NCBI GenBank assembly: GCA_947476485.1
Contig: CANJQU010000016.1
Coordinates: 1 to 51,283, forward strand
Direction: 5' to 3'
Length of the DNA: 51,283 bases
Source: Chitinophagaceae bacterium
Lineage (GTDB): Bacteria; Bacteroidota; Bacteroidia; Chitinophagales; Chitinophagaceae
A program made the translations under genes and the position numbers. Below, piece after piece: positions 39,197 through 48,055 of the stretch (position 1 is its first letter; each line of letters begins with the position of its first letter). The notes beneath the pieces are model-generated. The model was not told the origin of the DNA. It saw only the letters and a list, made by a program, of their open reading frames with translations, and ran no database searches.

Positions 39197-39500
39197 ACAG
39201 GTCATTTTAACCGATATCGCAGAAAGAGACCTGGAGGATATCACCGACTATCTTATAGAAAATTGGGGTGTGGTTGTTTGCGAGAAATTCCTACATCGTT
39301 TTGAACAGGTTTGCGATATAATTTCAGACAATCCGGGAATTTACCCTGTTATTTATGATAAAGAGAAGGTTAGAAAGTGTGTTTTGACTCATCAGAATAC
39401 AATCTATTTTCGAGAGCACGCTAATAAGGTAGAACTCATTACAATTTTTGATAGCCGCCAGGATCCGGCTAAACTATCTGCATTGCTCGGCAATTCGTGA
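39189..39500 (+). CDS. ParE/RelE-superfamily toxin
   Basis: A 103-residue protein of normal ParE length. It starts KQVILTDIAERDLEDITDYLIENWG, then FEQVCDIISDNPGIYPVIYDKEKVRKCVLTHQNTIYFREHANKVELITIFDSRQDPAKL, the standard ParE sequence with the closing FDSRQDP. Family members inhibit gyrase (ParE) or cleave mRNA (RelE); the strand pattern favours ParE. The frame is intact and overlaps the antitoxin gene, so the module is probably functional. Confidence 0.9.
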   Translation: MAKQVILTDIAERDLEDITDYLIENWGVVVCEKFLHRFEQVCDIISDNPGIYPVIYDKEKVRKCVLTHQNTIYFREHANKVELITIFDSRQDPAKLSALLGNS

Positions 39501-39569
39501 GTTCAGTCGCGTTAATGTATGTTGATTTTGTGAAACATATCCCTCCCAAAATTTTTGTAGGTTTGCAGC

Positions 39570-41774
39570 ATGACTGCCACACTCGAACAAGCCACCAAAC
39601 TGGGCCTTCGCGAAGAAGAATTTCAAAAAATAACTGAGATACTGGGACGTACCCCCAATTTTAATGAAACTGCGATGTACTCCGTGATGTGGAGTGAGCA
39701 TTGCAGCTACAAAAACTCTATTACGTGGCTGAAAACGCTGCCGCGTGATGGCGCCAAAATGCTGGTAAAGGCGGGTGAAGAAAATGCCGGTCTTATAGAC
39801 ATAGGTGATGGCTGGGGTTGTGTGTTCAAGATAGAAAGTCATAACCACCCATCGGCTATCGAGCCGTTCCAGGGTGCGGCTACAGGTGTGGGTGGTATTC
39901 ACCGTGATATTTTTACGATGGGTGCACGGCCCATAGCATCGCTTAATTCACTGCGCTTTGGCAAGGTGGACAATCCTAAAACAAGGTGGCTGATAAAGGG
40001 CGTTGTAAAAGGCATAGGTCATTATGGCAACTGCTTTGGCGTTCCTACCGTGGCTGGTGAGGTATATTATGAAAGCTGCTACCAGACCAATCCGCTGGTG
40101 AATGCAATGAGTGTGGGCGTGGTGAGGGTGGGACAAACGGTTTCGGCTACATCGCATGGCGAGGGTAATCCTGTATTTATCGTGGGCGCATCAACCGGTA
40201 AAGATGGTATTGGTGGTGCATCGTTCGCATCGGCTGATATCAGTGAGAACAGCGCAGAGTCGCTGCCATCGGTGCAGGTAGGCGATCCGTTTGAAGAAAA
40301 GAAATTACTGGAGGCTTGCCTTGAGATGATACCTACAGGTGCGCTGATCGGCATGCAGGATATGGGTGCGGCGGGCATTACCTGCAGCACCAGCGAAATG
40401 AGCGCCAAGGGTGAGCATGGTATGATCATCCATCTTGACAAAGTGCCAACCCGCCAAAAGGATATGAAGCCATGGGAGATGCTGCTTAGCGAAAGCCAGG
40501 AGCGCATGCTTATCGTGGTGAAGAAGGGAAGAGAAGCAGAAATACAAACGATATTTGATAAGTGGGACATACACTGTGTGCAGATAGGTGAGGTAACGAA
40601 AGATACCAACCTTAAGTACTACATGAACGGTGAGCTGGTGGCTGATGTGCCTGCCGAGAGCCTGGTGCTGGGCGGTGGCGCTCCTATCTATGAGCGTGAG
40701 TACAGTGAACCAAAGTATTTTGAAGAAATAAAGAAATTCAACCCGGACAGTATTGATGTGCCGGGTGACCTGAGGGGGGTGGCATATGAACTGATACAAC
40801 TGCCCAACATTGCATCAAAGCGCTGGATATACGAGCAGTATGACAGCATGGTAATGACGGGCAACACACACACCAACGAAGCAAGTGATGCTGCGGTGAT
40901 CCGTGTGCATGGTACTGAAAAGGCGCTGGCCGTAACTACAGACTGTAACAGCCGATATGTATTCGCAGACCCATACAAGGGCGCGATGATAGCGGTGAGT
41001 GAAGCTGCCCGCAATATAGTATGCAGCGGTGGCCAGCCGGTTGCTATTACCAATTGCCTCAACTTTGGCAATCCTTATAATCCGGAAGTTTACTACCAGT
41101 TTGTGAATGCCATAAAGGGTATGGGTGAGGCATGCCTGAAACTGGATACCCCGGTAACCGGTGGTAATGTGAGCTTTTACAACCAGAGCGAAGACGGACC
41201 GGTATATCCTACACCAACTATAGGTATGGTTGGTGTGCTGGACTCTGTGAGCCAGAAAATGTCGCTGGGCTTTAAGCATGCCGGCGATCATATTTATCTG
41301 CTGGGACAAAACCGGAACGACATCAACTGCTCAGAATATCTGCATCACCTATGTGGGGTAACACATAGCCCTGCACCGCATTTTGACCTTGAAGAGGAAT
41401 TCAAATTGCAGCAGACATTGTCACGGCTCATTAGCGCTAAGATGGTGAAGTCGGCACATGATATTTCTGAGGGCGGATTGTTTGCCTGCCTGCTGGAGAG
41501 CAGTATGGCCAACGGATTGGGCTTTACTATTCATGCTGATGAGCACATACGCAAAGACGCAACATTGTTTGGCGAAGCGCAGAGCAGGGTAGTGGTGACC
41601 ATCAATCCTGACCTGCACACGTTATTTGAAGCAGAACTGAAGGGCCAGCCGTATACGAAGATCGGAGTGGTGAATGCCAGTAAAGAAATATCAATAGACG
41701 ACGAAAGCTGGGGCTATGTAAGCGACTGGAAGGAAGCGTATGATATGGCGCTGGACAAGTTGCTCAGCGCCTAG
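39570..41774 (+). CDS. purL: Phosphoribosylformylglycinamidine synthase subunit PurL (short form)
   Basis: A 734-residue protein, the length of the Bacillus-type small PurL that works with separate PurS and PurQ. The start TKLGLREEEFQKITEILGRTPNFNETAMYSVMWSEHCSYKNS is diagnostic. FKIESHNHPSAIEPFQGAATGVGGI, MQDMGAAGITCSTSEMSAKGEHG and HDISEGGLFACLLES follow, forming the ATP and FGAR sites. It converts FGAR to FGAM in de novo purine synthesis. PurS and PurQ are not in the window. It is followed by a strong terminator. Confidence 0.96.
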   Translation: MTATLEQATKLGLREEEFQKITEILGRTPNFNETAMYSVMWSEHCSYKNSITWLKTLPRDGAKMLVKAGEENAGLIDIGDGWGCVFKIESHNHPSAIEPFQGAATGVGGIHRDIFTMGARPIASLNSLRFGKVDNPKTRWLIKGVVKGIGHYGNCFGVPTVAGEVYYESCYQTNPLVNAMSVGVVRVGQTVSATSHGEGNPVFIVGASTGKDGIGGASFASADISENSAESLPSVQVGDPFEEKKLLEACLEMIPTGALIGMQDMGAAGITCSTSEMSAKGEHGMIIHLDKVPTRQKDMKPWEMLLSESQERMLIVVKKGREAEIQTIFDKWDIHCVQIGEVTKDTNLKYYMNGELVADVPAESLVLGGGAPIYEREYSEPKYFEEIKKFNPDSIDVPGDLRGVAYELIQLPNIASKRWIYEQYDSMVMTGNTHTNEASDAAVIRVHGTEKALAVTTDCNSRYVFADPYKGAMIAVSEAARNIVCSGGQPVAITNCLNFGNPYNPEVYYQFVNAIKGMGEACLKLDTPVTGGNVSFYNQSEDGPVYPTPTIGMVGVLDSVSQKMSLGFKHAGDHIYLLGQNRNDINCSEYLHHLCGVTHSPAPHFDLEEEFKLQQTLSRLISAKMVKSAHDISEGGLFACLLESSMANGLGFTIHADEHIRKDATLFGEAQSRVVVTINPDLHTLFEAELKGQPYTKIGVVNASKEISIDDESWGYVSDWKEAYDMALDKLLSA

Positions 41775-41798
41775 AGCCGTGCTTAACAACCTGATCAC

Positions 41799-41826
41799 AA
41801 AAAATCAGTATTTATACTGATTTTTT
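41799..41826 (+). terminator. Rho-independent terminator after purL
   Basis: A 12-bp stem (41799-41810 with 41815-41826) with a 4-base loop ends in a six-T run, followed by another T-rich tract. It lies 25 bases past purL. Confidence 0.85.
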
Positions 41827-41881
41827 GTTTTTTGCCAACGTTGTGTGCGTTTAGCACGTCTTACCTGTAAACTAAAAGTTT

Positions 41882-42832
41882 ATGAAGCGTATACCCATTA
41901 TTTTGTGTGTTTTAAGCATTATCGGATTGGCAGCAGTTGTTTCCTGTCATAAAACTCCAAATGTCGCTACCCCTATTAACTCCGGCCAGATATTTTCCAG
42001 TCTCCGCACTGCGCCTCAAACACTATCTGTAACAGCAGGACGGGACACAACCGTATACGCAGCCAGCGGCACTATGCTGCATTTTTATCCGAACTCTTTC
42101 AAGAGCAGCACCGGCAATATTATTACAAGTGGCCTGATCGCGATAAAGATCATAGAAATGTATAAGCCGGGCGAGATGGCGCTGAACCGAGCGACCACAA
42201 CGGCAGGTGAGGATCAGCTTTCCAGTGGTGGGCAGGTTTCCATTCTTGCCTACCAGGGTACCCAGCAGGTAACTGCAAATAAATATGGAATAGGCTTCAA
42301 ACAGCCTGGCGCTTCGGGAACGAATATGCAGTTGTTTTACGGCACTACGAGCAACACAGACTCCCTGGCTACATGGACTATTTCGGACACAACAAAAACA
42401 GGAACTACTTCCAGTGGAACAACCGCAGACTCTAGCGGCGGTGGCAGCGGCTCAGGGGTCAATTTTATGTATGTATTTGATTCCTGCACTGAATTCGGCT
42501 GGGTAAACTGCGACCATTACTGGAACTATGACAGAACAGGCATTACATTGATGATGCCAGACAATACTTTCACAGGGTCTAACACGGAAGTATTTCTGAT
42601 ATTCCCTTCTGACAAAAGCGTGGTGAGTCTAACGTATAATTCTTCAAAAAAGGCATTTTACCATAGTAAAGTTCCCCTTGATTTTTCGTATGAAATAGTT
42701 GCGGTTACCAATAAGAGCGGGAGTTACTATTACTGGAGCGGGGTTGGCACAGTTACCGCTGATATGACCTTGAACGCAGCTCCTGCATCTGAGACGCTCG
42801 CGGACATTATCAACCGCATGCACGGATTATAA
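41882..42832 (+). CDS. Lipoprotein of unknown function
   Basis: A 316-residue protein with a lipoprotein signal (MKRIPIILCVLSIIGLAAVV and then SC, lipobox VVSC). After the acylated cysteine comes a beta-rich region (TVYAASGTMLHFYPNSF, GLIAIKIIEMYKPGEMALNRATT, SSGGQVSILAYQ), a Ser/Gly/Thr-rich linker near residues 180-198, and a second beta domain (CTEFGWVNCDHYWNYD, EVFLIFPSDKSVVSLTY). Similar two-part lipoproteins occur in Bacteroidota, but I cannot name the family. It stands alone between two terminators or convergent genes. Confidence 0.78.
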   Translation: MKRIPIILCVLSIIGLAAVVSCHKTPNVATPINSGQIFSSLRTAPQTLSVTAGRDTTVYAASGTMLHFYPNSFKSSTGNIITSGLIAIKIIEMYKPGEMALNRATTTAGEDQLSSGGQVSILAYQGTQQVTANKYGIGFKQPGASGTNMQLFYGTTSNTDSLATWTISDTTKTGTTSSGTTADSSGGGSGSGVNFMYVFDSCTEFGWVNCDHYWNYDRTGITLMMPDNTFTGSNTEVFLIFPSDKSVVSLTYNSSKKAFYHSKVPLDFSYEIVAVTNKSGSYYYWSGVGTVTADMTLNAAPASETLADIINRMHGL

Positions 42833-42841
42833 AAGATGTGC

Positions 42842-43174
42842 TCAGGCTTCGTAACACACTTGTGCAAATCTTACTTCTCCCGGCATAGGCGGGTGTAGTT
42901 TTCTTACACACACTTTGATCTTTTCGGCAACCGGGAATAGCTCCTTTAAGGCAGTGTGGCTGTTATAGGTGAACTTTTCCAGCAACTGGCCGGGTTGCTG
43001 GAAGATATCTGATACCGTCTGGCGTATTAGTGTATAATCTGCGAATGGCCATGGCTGTGCATCCGGGAGCCATACATCTACATCTACTTCAAATGCATTG
43101 CCAAGGATGTGCTCCTGCGGGTATAGTCCGTGGGGTGCGTGTATCTTTATTCCGTGCAGGGAGACTGTAAGCAT
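42842..43174 (-). CDS. folB: Dihydroneopterin aldolase
   Basis: From the ATG at 43172-43174 it encodes 110 residues, slightly under the usual 115-125. It starts LTVSLHGIKIHAPHGLYPQEHILGNAFEVDVDVWL, the FolB N-terminus with the conserved glutamate of PQEHILGN. DYTLIRQTVSDIF and LEKFTYNSHTALKELF follow, and it ends VCVRKLHPPMPGEVRFAQVCYEA. It cleaves dihydroneopterin to glycolaldehyde and hydroxymethyldihydropterin in folate synthesis. A longer reading from a TTG was rejected. Confidence 0.92.
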   Translation of the reverse strand: MLTVSLHGIKIHAPHGLYPQEHILGNAFEVDVDVWLPDAQPWPFADYTLIRQTVSDIFQQPGQLLEKFTYNSHTALKELFPVAEKIKVCVRKLHPPMPGEVRFAQVCYEA

Positions 43175-43228
43175 TGGGGGCAAGATAATAAGTTATCAGT
43201 TGATAAGTGAAGTCTGTTTCGCGATAAA

Positions 43229-44719
43229 CTATTTGAACCTGGCAGCGGCGGCATACGGGTCTGCAGGCACAAAATATCTTTTGTTATCTGCCGGCTCCAG
43301 GGTGTTGAGATTGTACACCGAATACCATCCCGGCCGCCCATTGCCTGGCAGGGTATGGTGTGGCGCCGGGCCGGAAGGGCTTGCGTTTCTGCTGGGTATG
43401 AAAATGAGACCGTTTTGTTCATCTACCGCCATGCTATGGGGCTGATAAAAATCACCGTAAATAATTTTCACAACTTCAAGTGTATTGTAGTCGATCACAT
43501 AAACAGAGCCATGAGCTTTAGGCAGCGGGTTTGCAGCATCCTCCATACAGGTTACGAACAAATAACCCTTGGATGGCGAAACCGACATCTCCTGGGGTAT
43601 AGTACCTACTAATATCGTTTTAATGAGCGTATCTGTATGAGTGTCGAAAACCAATACTGAGTTCGTGGCAGGCGAGAGGGGATCAGGGCAGGTAACAAAA
43701 TACTTCGAGCGGTCTGGTGTCATTTGTACCTGGTGCGGTTGGCCACTGGCAGTTATCGTTTTCTGATAGAGCATTATTGGTCCGAATGCGTATTTTATCA
43801 CGCTTGTTCCGAGCGCTGCATAAAATGTGTCGAAGGTGGCGTTGGACTCAATACCATGCGGTGTGGGGAAAAACGAGGTTCCTCCTCTTAGTGCATCTAT
43901 GGACAGGTTGGGGTTTCGCTGCATGGTTGCTGTATTAACCGCTACCAGGCAGTTGCTTAAGAAGCCGCTTACTATGAATGCTGTGTCCAGCGGAGACATC
44001 TTGATGACACTCCATCCGGCATTTCCATTACCTGTTCCGCCCGCTGCCAGCAGGTTTATGCTGCCCACAACGGAGTCGGTCAAAAGGTTGATCTTTACAA
44101 TATTATTGCCGTTGTAAAATGGTACGTAAGTATACCGGCCATCTGCGGAGACGGCTATACCGTGAGGCGTTTTGTTGGTTGCATCCCCTACAGGGATATA
44201 CCGCATCACCAGTTTGCTTTTGGCGTCTATTATAGCCACCATTCCCGATCCCTGAAGTGTAACACATATCTCCTGGCGGGTCGCGGCATTACTTGCGAAG
44301 GGTACATTCCCGTCTTTGTCGGGTGCGCCGGCCGCGATCCAGTTTTTGAGGGTGGTATATTCCTTCTGTGTGAGCGGGGTCTCCATGTGCCTGGGATCAT
44401 TGGCTATTACATCGGCTGAATCATATGCGTTAATGTAGTAGAGTAATGTGCTGTATTTTGTATTGTATGCTACCACCTCGGCCCCGTATATGCTTCCCTG
44501 CATCAGGTGCTCCCAGGAATCCAATAGCAATTCTGCAGCGTTATGATAACTGGCCGCATTGTGGCAGCCGGCATTAGTGCAGTTCGTAAGTATTATCTTA
44601 CCCACCGAATCTGGGAAGTTGCCATAGGTGAGCGCCACCTGTGGTTTATGCACGCAAGATGTAACGCTGATAACAGCGACAGATACTGCAAGGAATAGAA
44701 ATACAATTGCTCGGCGCAT
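43229..44719 (-). CDS. Lipoprotein with a CX4CH heme motif and a YncE-like beta-propeller
   Basis: From the ATG at 44717-44719 it encodes 496 residues with a lipoprotein signal (MRRAIVFLFLAVSVAVISV then TSC). Residues about 35-130 hold a cytochrome-like segment with ILTNCTNAGCHNAASYHN, a C-x4-C-H variant of the heme site, and ETPLTQKEYTTLKNWIAAGAP. From about 145 onward is a seven-bladed YncE-type propeller (PHGIAVSADGRYTYVPFYNGNNIVKI, PHQVQMTPDRSKYFVTCPDP, PQEMSVSPSKGYLFVTCMED, PHSMAVDEQNGLIFIPSRN). It may be an envelope electron carrier or sensor. Divergent from the barrel gene. Confidence 0.85.
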   Translation of the reverse strand: MRRAIVFLFLAVSVAVISVTSCVHKPQVALTYGNFPDSVGKIILTNCTNAGCHNAASYHNAAELLLDSWEHLMQGSIYGAEVVAYNTKYSTLLYYINAYDSADVIANDPRHMETPLTQKEYTTLKNWIAAGAPDKDGNVPFASNAATRQEICVTLQGSGMVAIIDAKSKLVMRYIPVGDATNKTPHGIAVSADGRYTYVPFYNGNNIVKINLLTDSVVGSINLLAAGGTGNGNAGWSVIKMSPLDTAFIVSGFLSNCLVAVNTATMQRNPNLSIDALRGGTSFFPTPHGIESNATFDTFYAALGTSVIKYAFGPIMLYQKTITASGQPHQVQMTPDRSKYFVTCPDPLSPATNSVLVFDTHTDTLIKTILVGTIPQEMSVSPSKGYLFVTCMEDAANPLPKAHGSVYVIDYNTLEVVKIIYGDFYQPHSMAVDEQNGLIFIPSRNASPSGPAPHHTLPGNGRPGWYSVYNLNTLEPADNKRYFVPADPYAAAARFK

Positions 44720-44860
44720 TTCAGCGTATTGAACATTGAAGTTACGATTATTTGGTGTTTTCAGGTTGCCGGGATGGGCTGGTGGGATCCGCAGCTGACT
44801 ATTCAATGGCGCGTACCAAACGTAGTTAGTCCTATCTATATTATCTTGTGGTGGTTTTCC

Positions 44861-46255
44861 ATGAGACACGCTATATTTTTCCTTTTAATGCTTCTATCGG
44901 TCTCCCTGGGTGTTTCGGGGCAGGGCATCGGTGTGGAAGGCCGCAAGACCGAGTATGCGACGATAAGCAAAATTGTTATTGAGGGGAACAAAGTTACACG
45001 CCGTTCGGTGGTGCTCAGGGAAATAACCATACACGAAGGGGAGCAGATACTGATAGACTCTATATCGGTACTTACGGAGCAAAACAAGCTGAGGCTGTTC
45101 AATATGCAGTTGTTCAATGAAGTCGATCAGCATATAGAGCGCAACGGCAATGACATCACCTGGTTCATCGCTGTAAAGGAAAGGTGGTATATTATCCCTT
45201 CGGTTATCCTGCAGTTGGCCGACCGGAATTTCAATACATGGTGGGTAAACCAGAACCATGATCTGCGACGTGTTTCCGGAGGGCTTACGATCACCAATAA
45301 AAATTTCAGGGGCAACCTCGAGAGCCTTGCTATAACAGCACAGGCCGGGTATACACAAAAGCTGGGTATAGCCTACATGCGGCCTTATGTGAACAACGGG
45401 CAGACAAGGGGGCTGGGTTTTTCGGCAGGCTATGCCCAAAGCAGGCAAACCTATTATGCCACCGATTCAGATAAACTGGTTTTTGCCGGTACTTATAGCG
45501 GCCCCGTGGTACTGCGGCAGGCGGAGGCGGGTGTAAGTTATCTCTATCGTCCTGCGTATGCCTCAAAACATATCTTCCAGTTGAACTATAAGGAATATAA
45601 AGTGAGCGATACGATACTGAAACTGAATCCTGATTATTATGCAAACAACAGCAGGAGCGCAAAGTTTGTAGAGCTTTTCTACCGGTTTGAATACAACAGG
45701 GTCGATAACTGGAATTATTCGCTGAAGGGGTTTAAGCTGGTAGCGCAGGCAGTGGCCAGGCAGGGGTTTGAAGGCATAAAATTCCAGAGCTACGCAAATG
45801 TGGAAGCCGGTATGTTCAATAGCCTGGGCAGCAGGTGGTATACTGCTGCTATTTTTCGTGGCAAGCTGATGTACCCCATGAACCAGCCCTATTACTTCAG
45901 GGGTGGGCTGGGCACACAAACCGATTATGTGCGCGGATATGAATACCATGTTACCGATGGCTACAGCTATGGCCTGATCAGGCTGGACCTTAAGCGGGAG
46001 CTGTTCAATAATACCTATTCCCTGCCGGTGAAATATTTTACCGCCATTCCCATACGCATCTATCCGAAAATATTTGCTGATGCCGGTTACATTGACAATC
46101 CGGCTCCGGGAAACAGTTTCCTAAGCAACAGGCTCCTGTATAGCATAGGCGCGGGCGTTGACGTTGTTACACTCTACGACGTAAAGATCCGCATCGAGTT
46201 TGCCCGAAATCATTTGGGGCAAAATGGATTATATTTACATTTTAACAGTGAGTAA
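44861..46255 (+). CDS. BamA/TamA-family outer-membrane protein
   Basis: From the ATG at 44861 it encodes 464 residues with a signal peptide (MRHAIFFLLMLLSVSLGVSGQ). One POTRA-like domain covers about residues 30-110 (ISKIVIEGNKVTRRSVVLREITIHEGE, then LRLFNMQLFNEVDQHIERN). The rest is a predicted 16-strand barrel with YRFEYNRVDNWNYSLKG and GGLGTQTDYVRGYEYHVTDG, where VRGYE corresponds to the BamA L6 VRGF/Y motif. It is much shorter than BamA, so it is probably a TamA-like or secretion-linked paralogue. The substrate is unknown. Confidence 0.86.
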   Translation: MRHAIFFLLMLLSVSLGVSGQGIGVEGRKTEYATISKIVIEGNKVTRRSVVLREITIHEGEQILIDSISVLTEQNKLRLFNMQLFNEVDQHIERNGNDITWFIAVKERWYIIPSVILQLADRNFNTWWVNQNHDLRRVSGGLTITNKNFRGNLESLAITAQAGYTQKLGIAYMRPYVNNGQTRGLGFSAGYAQSRQTYYATDSDKLVFAGTYSGPVVLRQAEAGVSYLYRPAYASKHIFQLNYKEYKVSDTILKLNPDYYANNSRSAKFVELFYRFEYNRVDNWNYSLKGFKLVAQAVARQGFEGIKFQSYANVEAGMFNSLGSRWYTAAIFRGKLMYPMNQPYYFRGGLGTQTDYVRGYEYHVTDGYSYGLIRLDLKRELFNNTYSLPVKYFTAIPIRIYPKIFADAGYIDNPAPGNSFLSNRLLYSIGAGVDVVTLYDVKIRIEFARNHLGQNGLYLHFNSE

Positions 46256-46328
46256 AAAAGATGTAGGATTTGGAGCGTGTTGAAAGGATTAAGTAACACT
46301 GCAGACTGAAAACTGCAAACTGTAAAAT

Positions 46329-47207
46329 ATGCTAGTAGCGCTATATAACCGAACATTTGCGGAGCAGGACGTGCCGTTGCTGCTGCGTATATTGAAAATG
46401 CTGGAGAACCATAAGTTGCAAATGGTTTTTTATAAAGGCTTTTATGAACGACTGCAGCCACATGTGGACTTTAAAAATCCTCCCCGGCTTTTTACCGGCA
46501 AAAGAGACCTTCCGGCAAATACCGACATGCTGTTCAGCCTGGGTGGCGACGGCACCATGCTGGATGCGGTCTGCTTTGTAGGCAACTCCAATATACCACT
46601 GATAGGGGTGAACCTGGGACGGCTTGGTTTTCTTGCTGCCATACCGGAAGAGGAAGTGGAAGCTGCGATCGTCTCGCTGGTCAGAGGATCGTACACACTG
46701 GAGAAACGTGCACTGATACACCTGGATTCGAGTGTGCCGTTATTCAACGGTTCGCCTTTTGCACTCAATGAATTTACAATACACCGGCAGGACAGCTCTT
46801 CGATGATCAAGATACACACCTATCTTAATGGTGAATTTCTGAACACCTACTGGGCTGATGGACTTATTGTCGCTACCCCTACCGGTTCTACCGGTTACTC
46901 ATTAAGCTGCGGGGGGCCGGTGGTTTTTCCGCAGACCTCCAGTTTTGTGATAACACCGGTGGCGCCGCACAACCTGAATACAAGGCCCATAGTAGTGCCA
47001 GACGATAATGTGATCTCGTTTGAGATCGAGGGCCGCACAGACCAGTTTTTATGCACGCTCGATGCGCGCACCGAAACAATAAAAAGCAATGTGCAGCTAG
47101 CAGTAAAGCGGGAGATTTTTTCCGTGTCGCTTGTGCGGCCGGATGAGCATAATTTTCTTAATACCATCCGCCAGAAACTTTATTGGGGGATAGACAGGAG
47201 AAACTAA
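46329..47207 (+). CDS. nadK: NAD kinase
   Basis: A 292-residue protein of normal NadK length. The diphosphate motif GGDGT occurs in MLFSLGGDGTMLDAV near residues 71-76. LIGVNLGRLGFLAAI, ALNEFTIHRQ and ADGLIVATPTGSTGYSLSCGGP are the remaining family signatures. It phosphorylates NAD to NADP. The start MLVALYNR fits the family N-terminus. Confidence 0.95.
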   Translation: MLVALYNRTFAEQDVPLLLRILKMLENHKLQMVFYKGFYERLQPHVDFKNPPRLFTGKRDLPANTDMLFSLGGDGTMLDAVCFVGNSNIPLIGVNLGRLGFLAAIPEEEVEAAIVSLVRGSYTLEKRALIHLDSSVPLFNGSPFALNEFTIHRQDSSSMIKIHTYLNGEFLNTYWADGLIVATPTGSTGYSLSCGGPVVFPQTSSFVITPVAPHNLNTRPIVVPDDNVISFEIEGRTDQFLCTLDARTETIKSNVQLAVKREIFSVSLVRPDEHNFLNTIRQKLYWGIDRRN

Positions 47208-47224
47208 AAAAAGCAGAAAAATGA

Positions 47225-47242
47225 TCCCGATAGCTATCGGGA
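47225..47242. repeat. Perfect 18-bp palindrome before the PsbP-like gene
   Basis: TCCCGATAGCTATCGGGA reads the same on both strands and lies between nadK and the PsbP-like gene. It may be a dispersed repeat or a stem in the transcript; no T run follows. Confidence 0.5.
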
Positions 47243-47280
47243 CCAAACTCCAAAAGCAGTATGTAAAAACCTTTTGTTGT

Positions 47281-47835
47281 ATGAAAAAGATAGTGATAAG
47301 TGTATTTCTTGTGTGCTCCGTCATCAGCCTGTATGCACAAAAACCGCAGGTTAAAGTACAGGGCAAGGACAAGGTCAAAGAAAAAGTGATCTGGAAGACC
47401 TATGCAGATACCAGGGAAAAAGTGTCGGTTACATACCCTGCTACCTGGGAGAAAAAGGAAGTAGCCAATACCATATTTTTTTTCATGGCGCCATACGTCC
47501 GAGCCGGCCAAAAATTTCGTGAAAATGTAAATCTGGTTACTGGCCCGGCTGAGGCCTTGTTCCTGGAAGATTATTTTCTGGATGCCAGGAAGAAACTTCC
47601 GGAGAACCTGGAAGGATTCAAAGAACTAAGCAGCAAGTATATCAAAATAAGTGGTCATGACTGTGCCCGGATGGTATACCGGTTCACACACAAGGACCTC
47701 GTTCTTAATGCAGCATTATACCTGATCGTAAAAGATGGTAAAGCATACAGCCTTACCTGCACGGCGCTGGAAGGAGACATGGAGAAATTCTATCCGTTGT
47801 TTGAAAGAATTGCTAAAAGCTTTAAAATAAAGTAA
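47281..47835 (+). CDS. Secreted PsbP/DcrB-like protein
   Basis: From the ATG at 47281 it encodes 184 residues with a signal peptide (MKKIVISVFLVCSVISLYAQ). The single domain starts WKTYADTREKVSVTYPATWEKKE, then NVNLVTGPAEALFLEDYFLDARKKLPENLEGFK and ends YSLTCTALEGDMEKFYPLFERIAKSFKI. This is the PsbP-like/DUF1795 pattern, where YPATW is the most telling part. Such proteins are small envelope proteins of uncertain role. An upstream in-frame ATG at 47221 runs through the palindrome and was rejected. Confidence 0.82.
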   Translation: MKKIVISVFLVCSVISLYAQKPQVKVQGKDKVKEKVIWKTYADTREKVSVTYPATWEKKEVANTIFFFMAPYVRAGQKFRENVNLVTGPAEALFLEDYFLDARKKLPENLEGFKELSSKYIKISGHDCARMVYRFTHKDLVLNAALYLIVKDGKAYSLTCTALEGDMEKFYPLFERIAKSFKIK

Positions 47836-48055
47836 TTGTACATAGCCAATTTGGTCACTTTGTGCCTGCGGAAATAGCGGAAGTGTTGGGTTTATTTTTA
47901 ATTAATTGCGCCTGTTTTTTGTTTATTCAGCAAACAAGTATTATTTTTCCGAGGATAAACGCCGTTATTAACAGTAGGAGGGATATGAAATAACCCTTTT
48001 ATTGCATGACGTTGTTTTACTTGATTTAATTTATCCACGATTTCATAATTAAAGT

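Noticed and set aside
39558-39565. TAGGTTTG as the promoter of purL
   Set aside because: It matches the -7 consensus but ends 5 bases before the ATG and has no -33 element at 18-21 bases; too weak to list as a feature.
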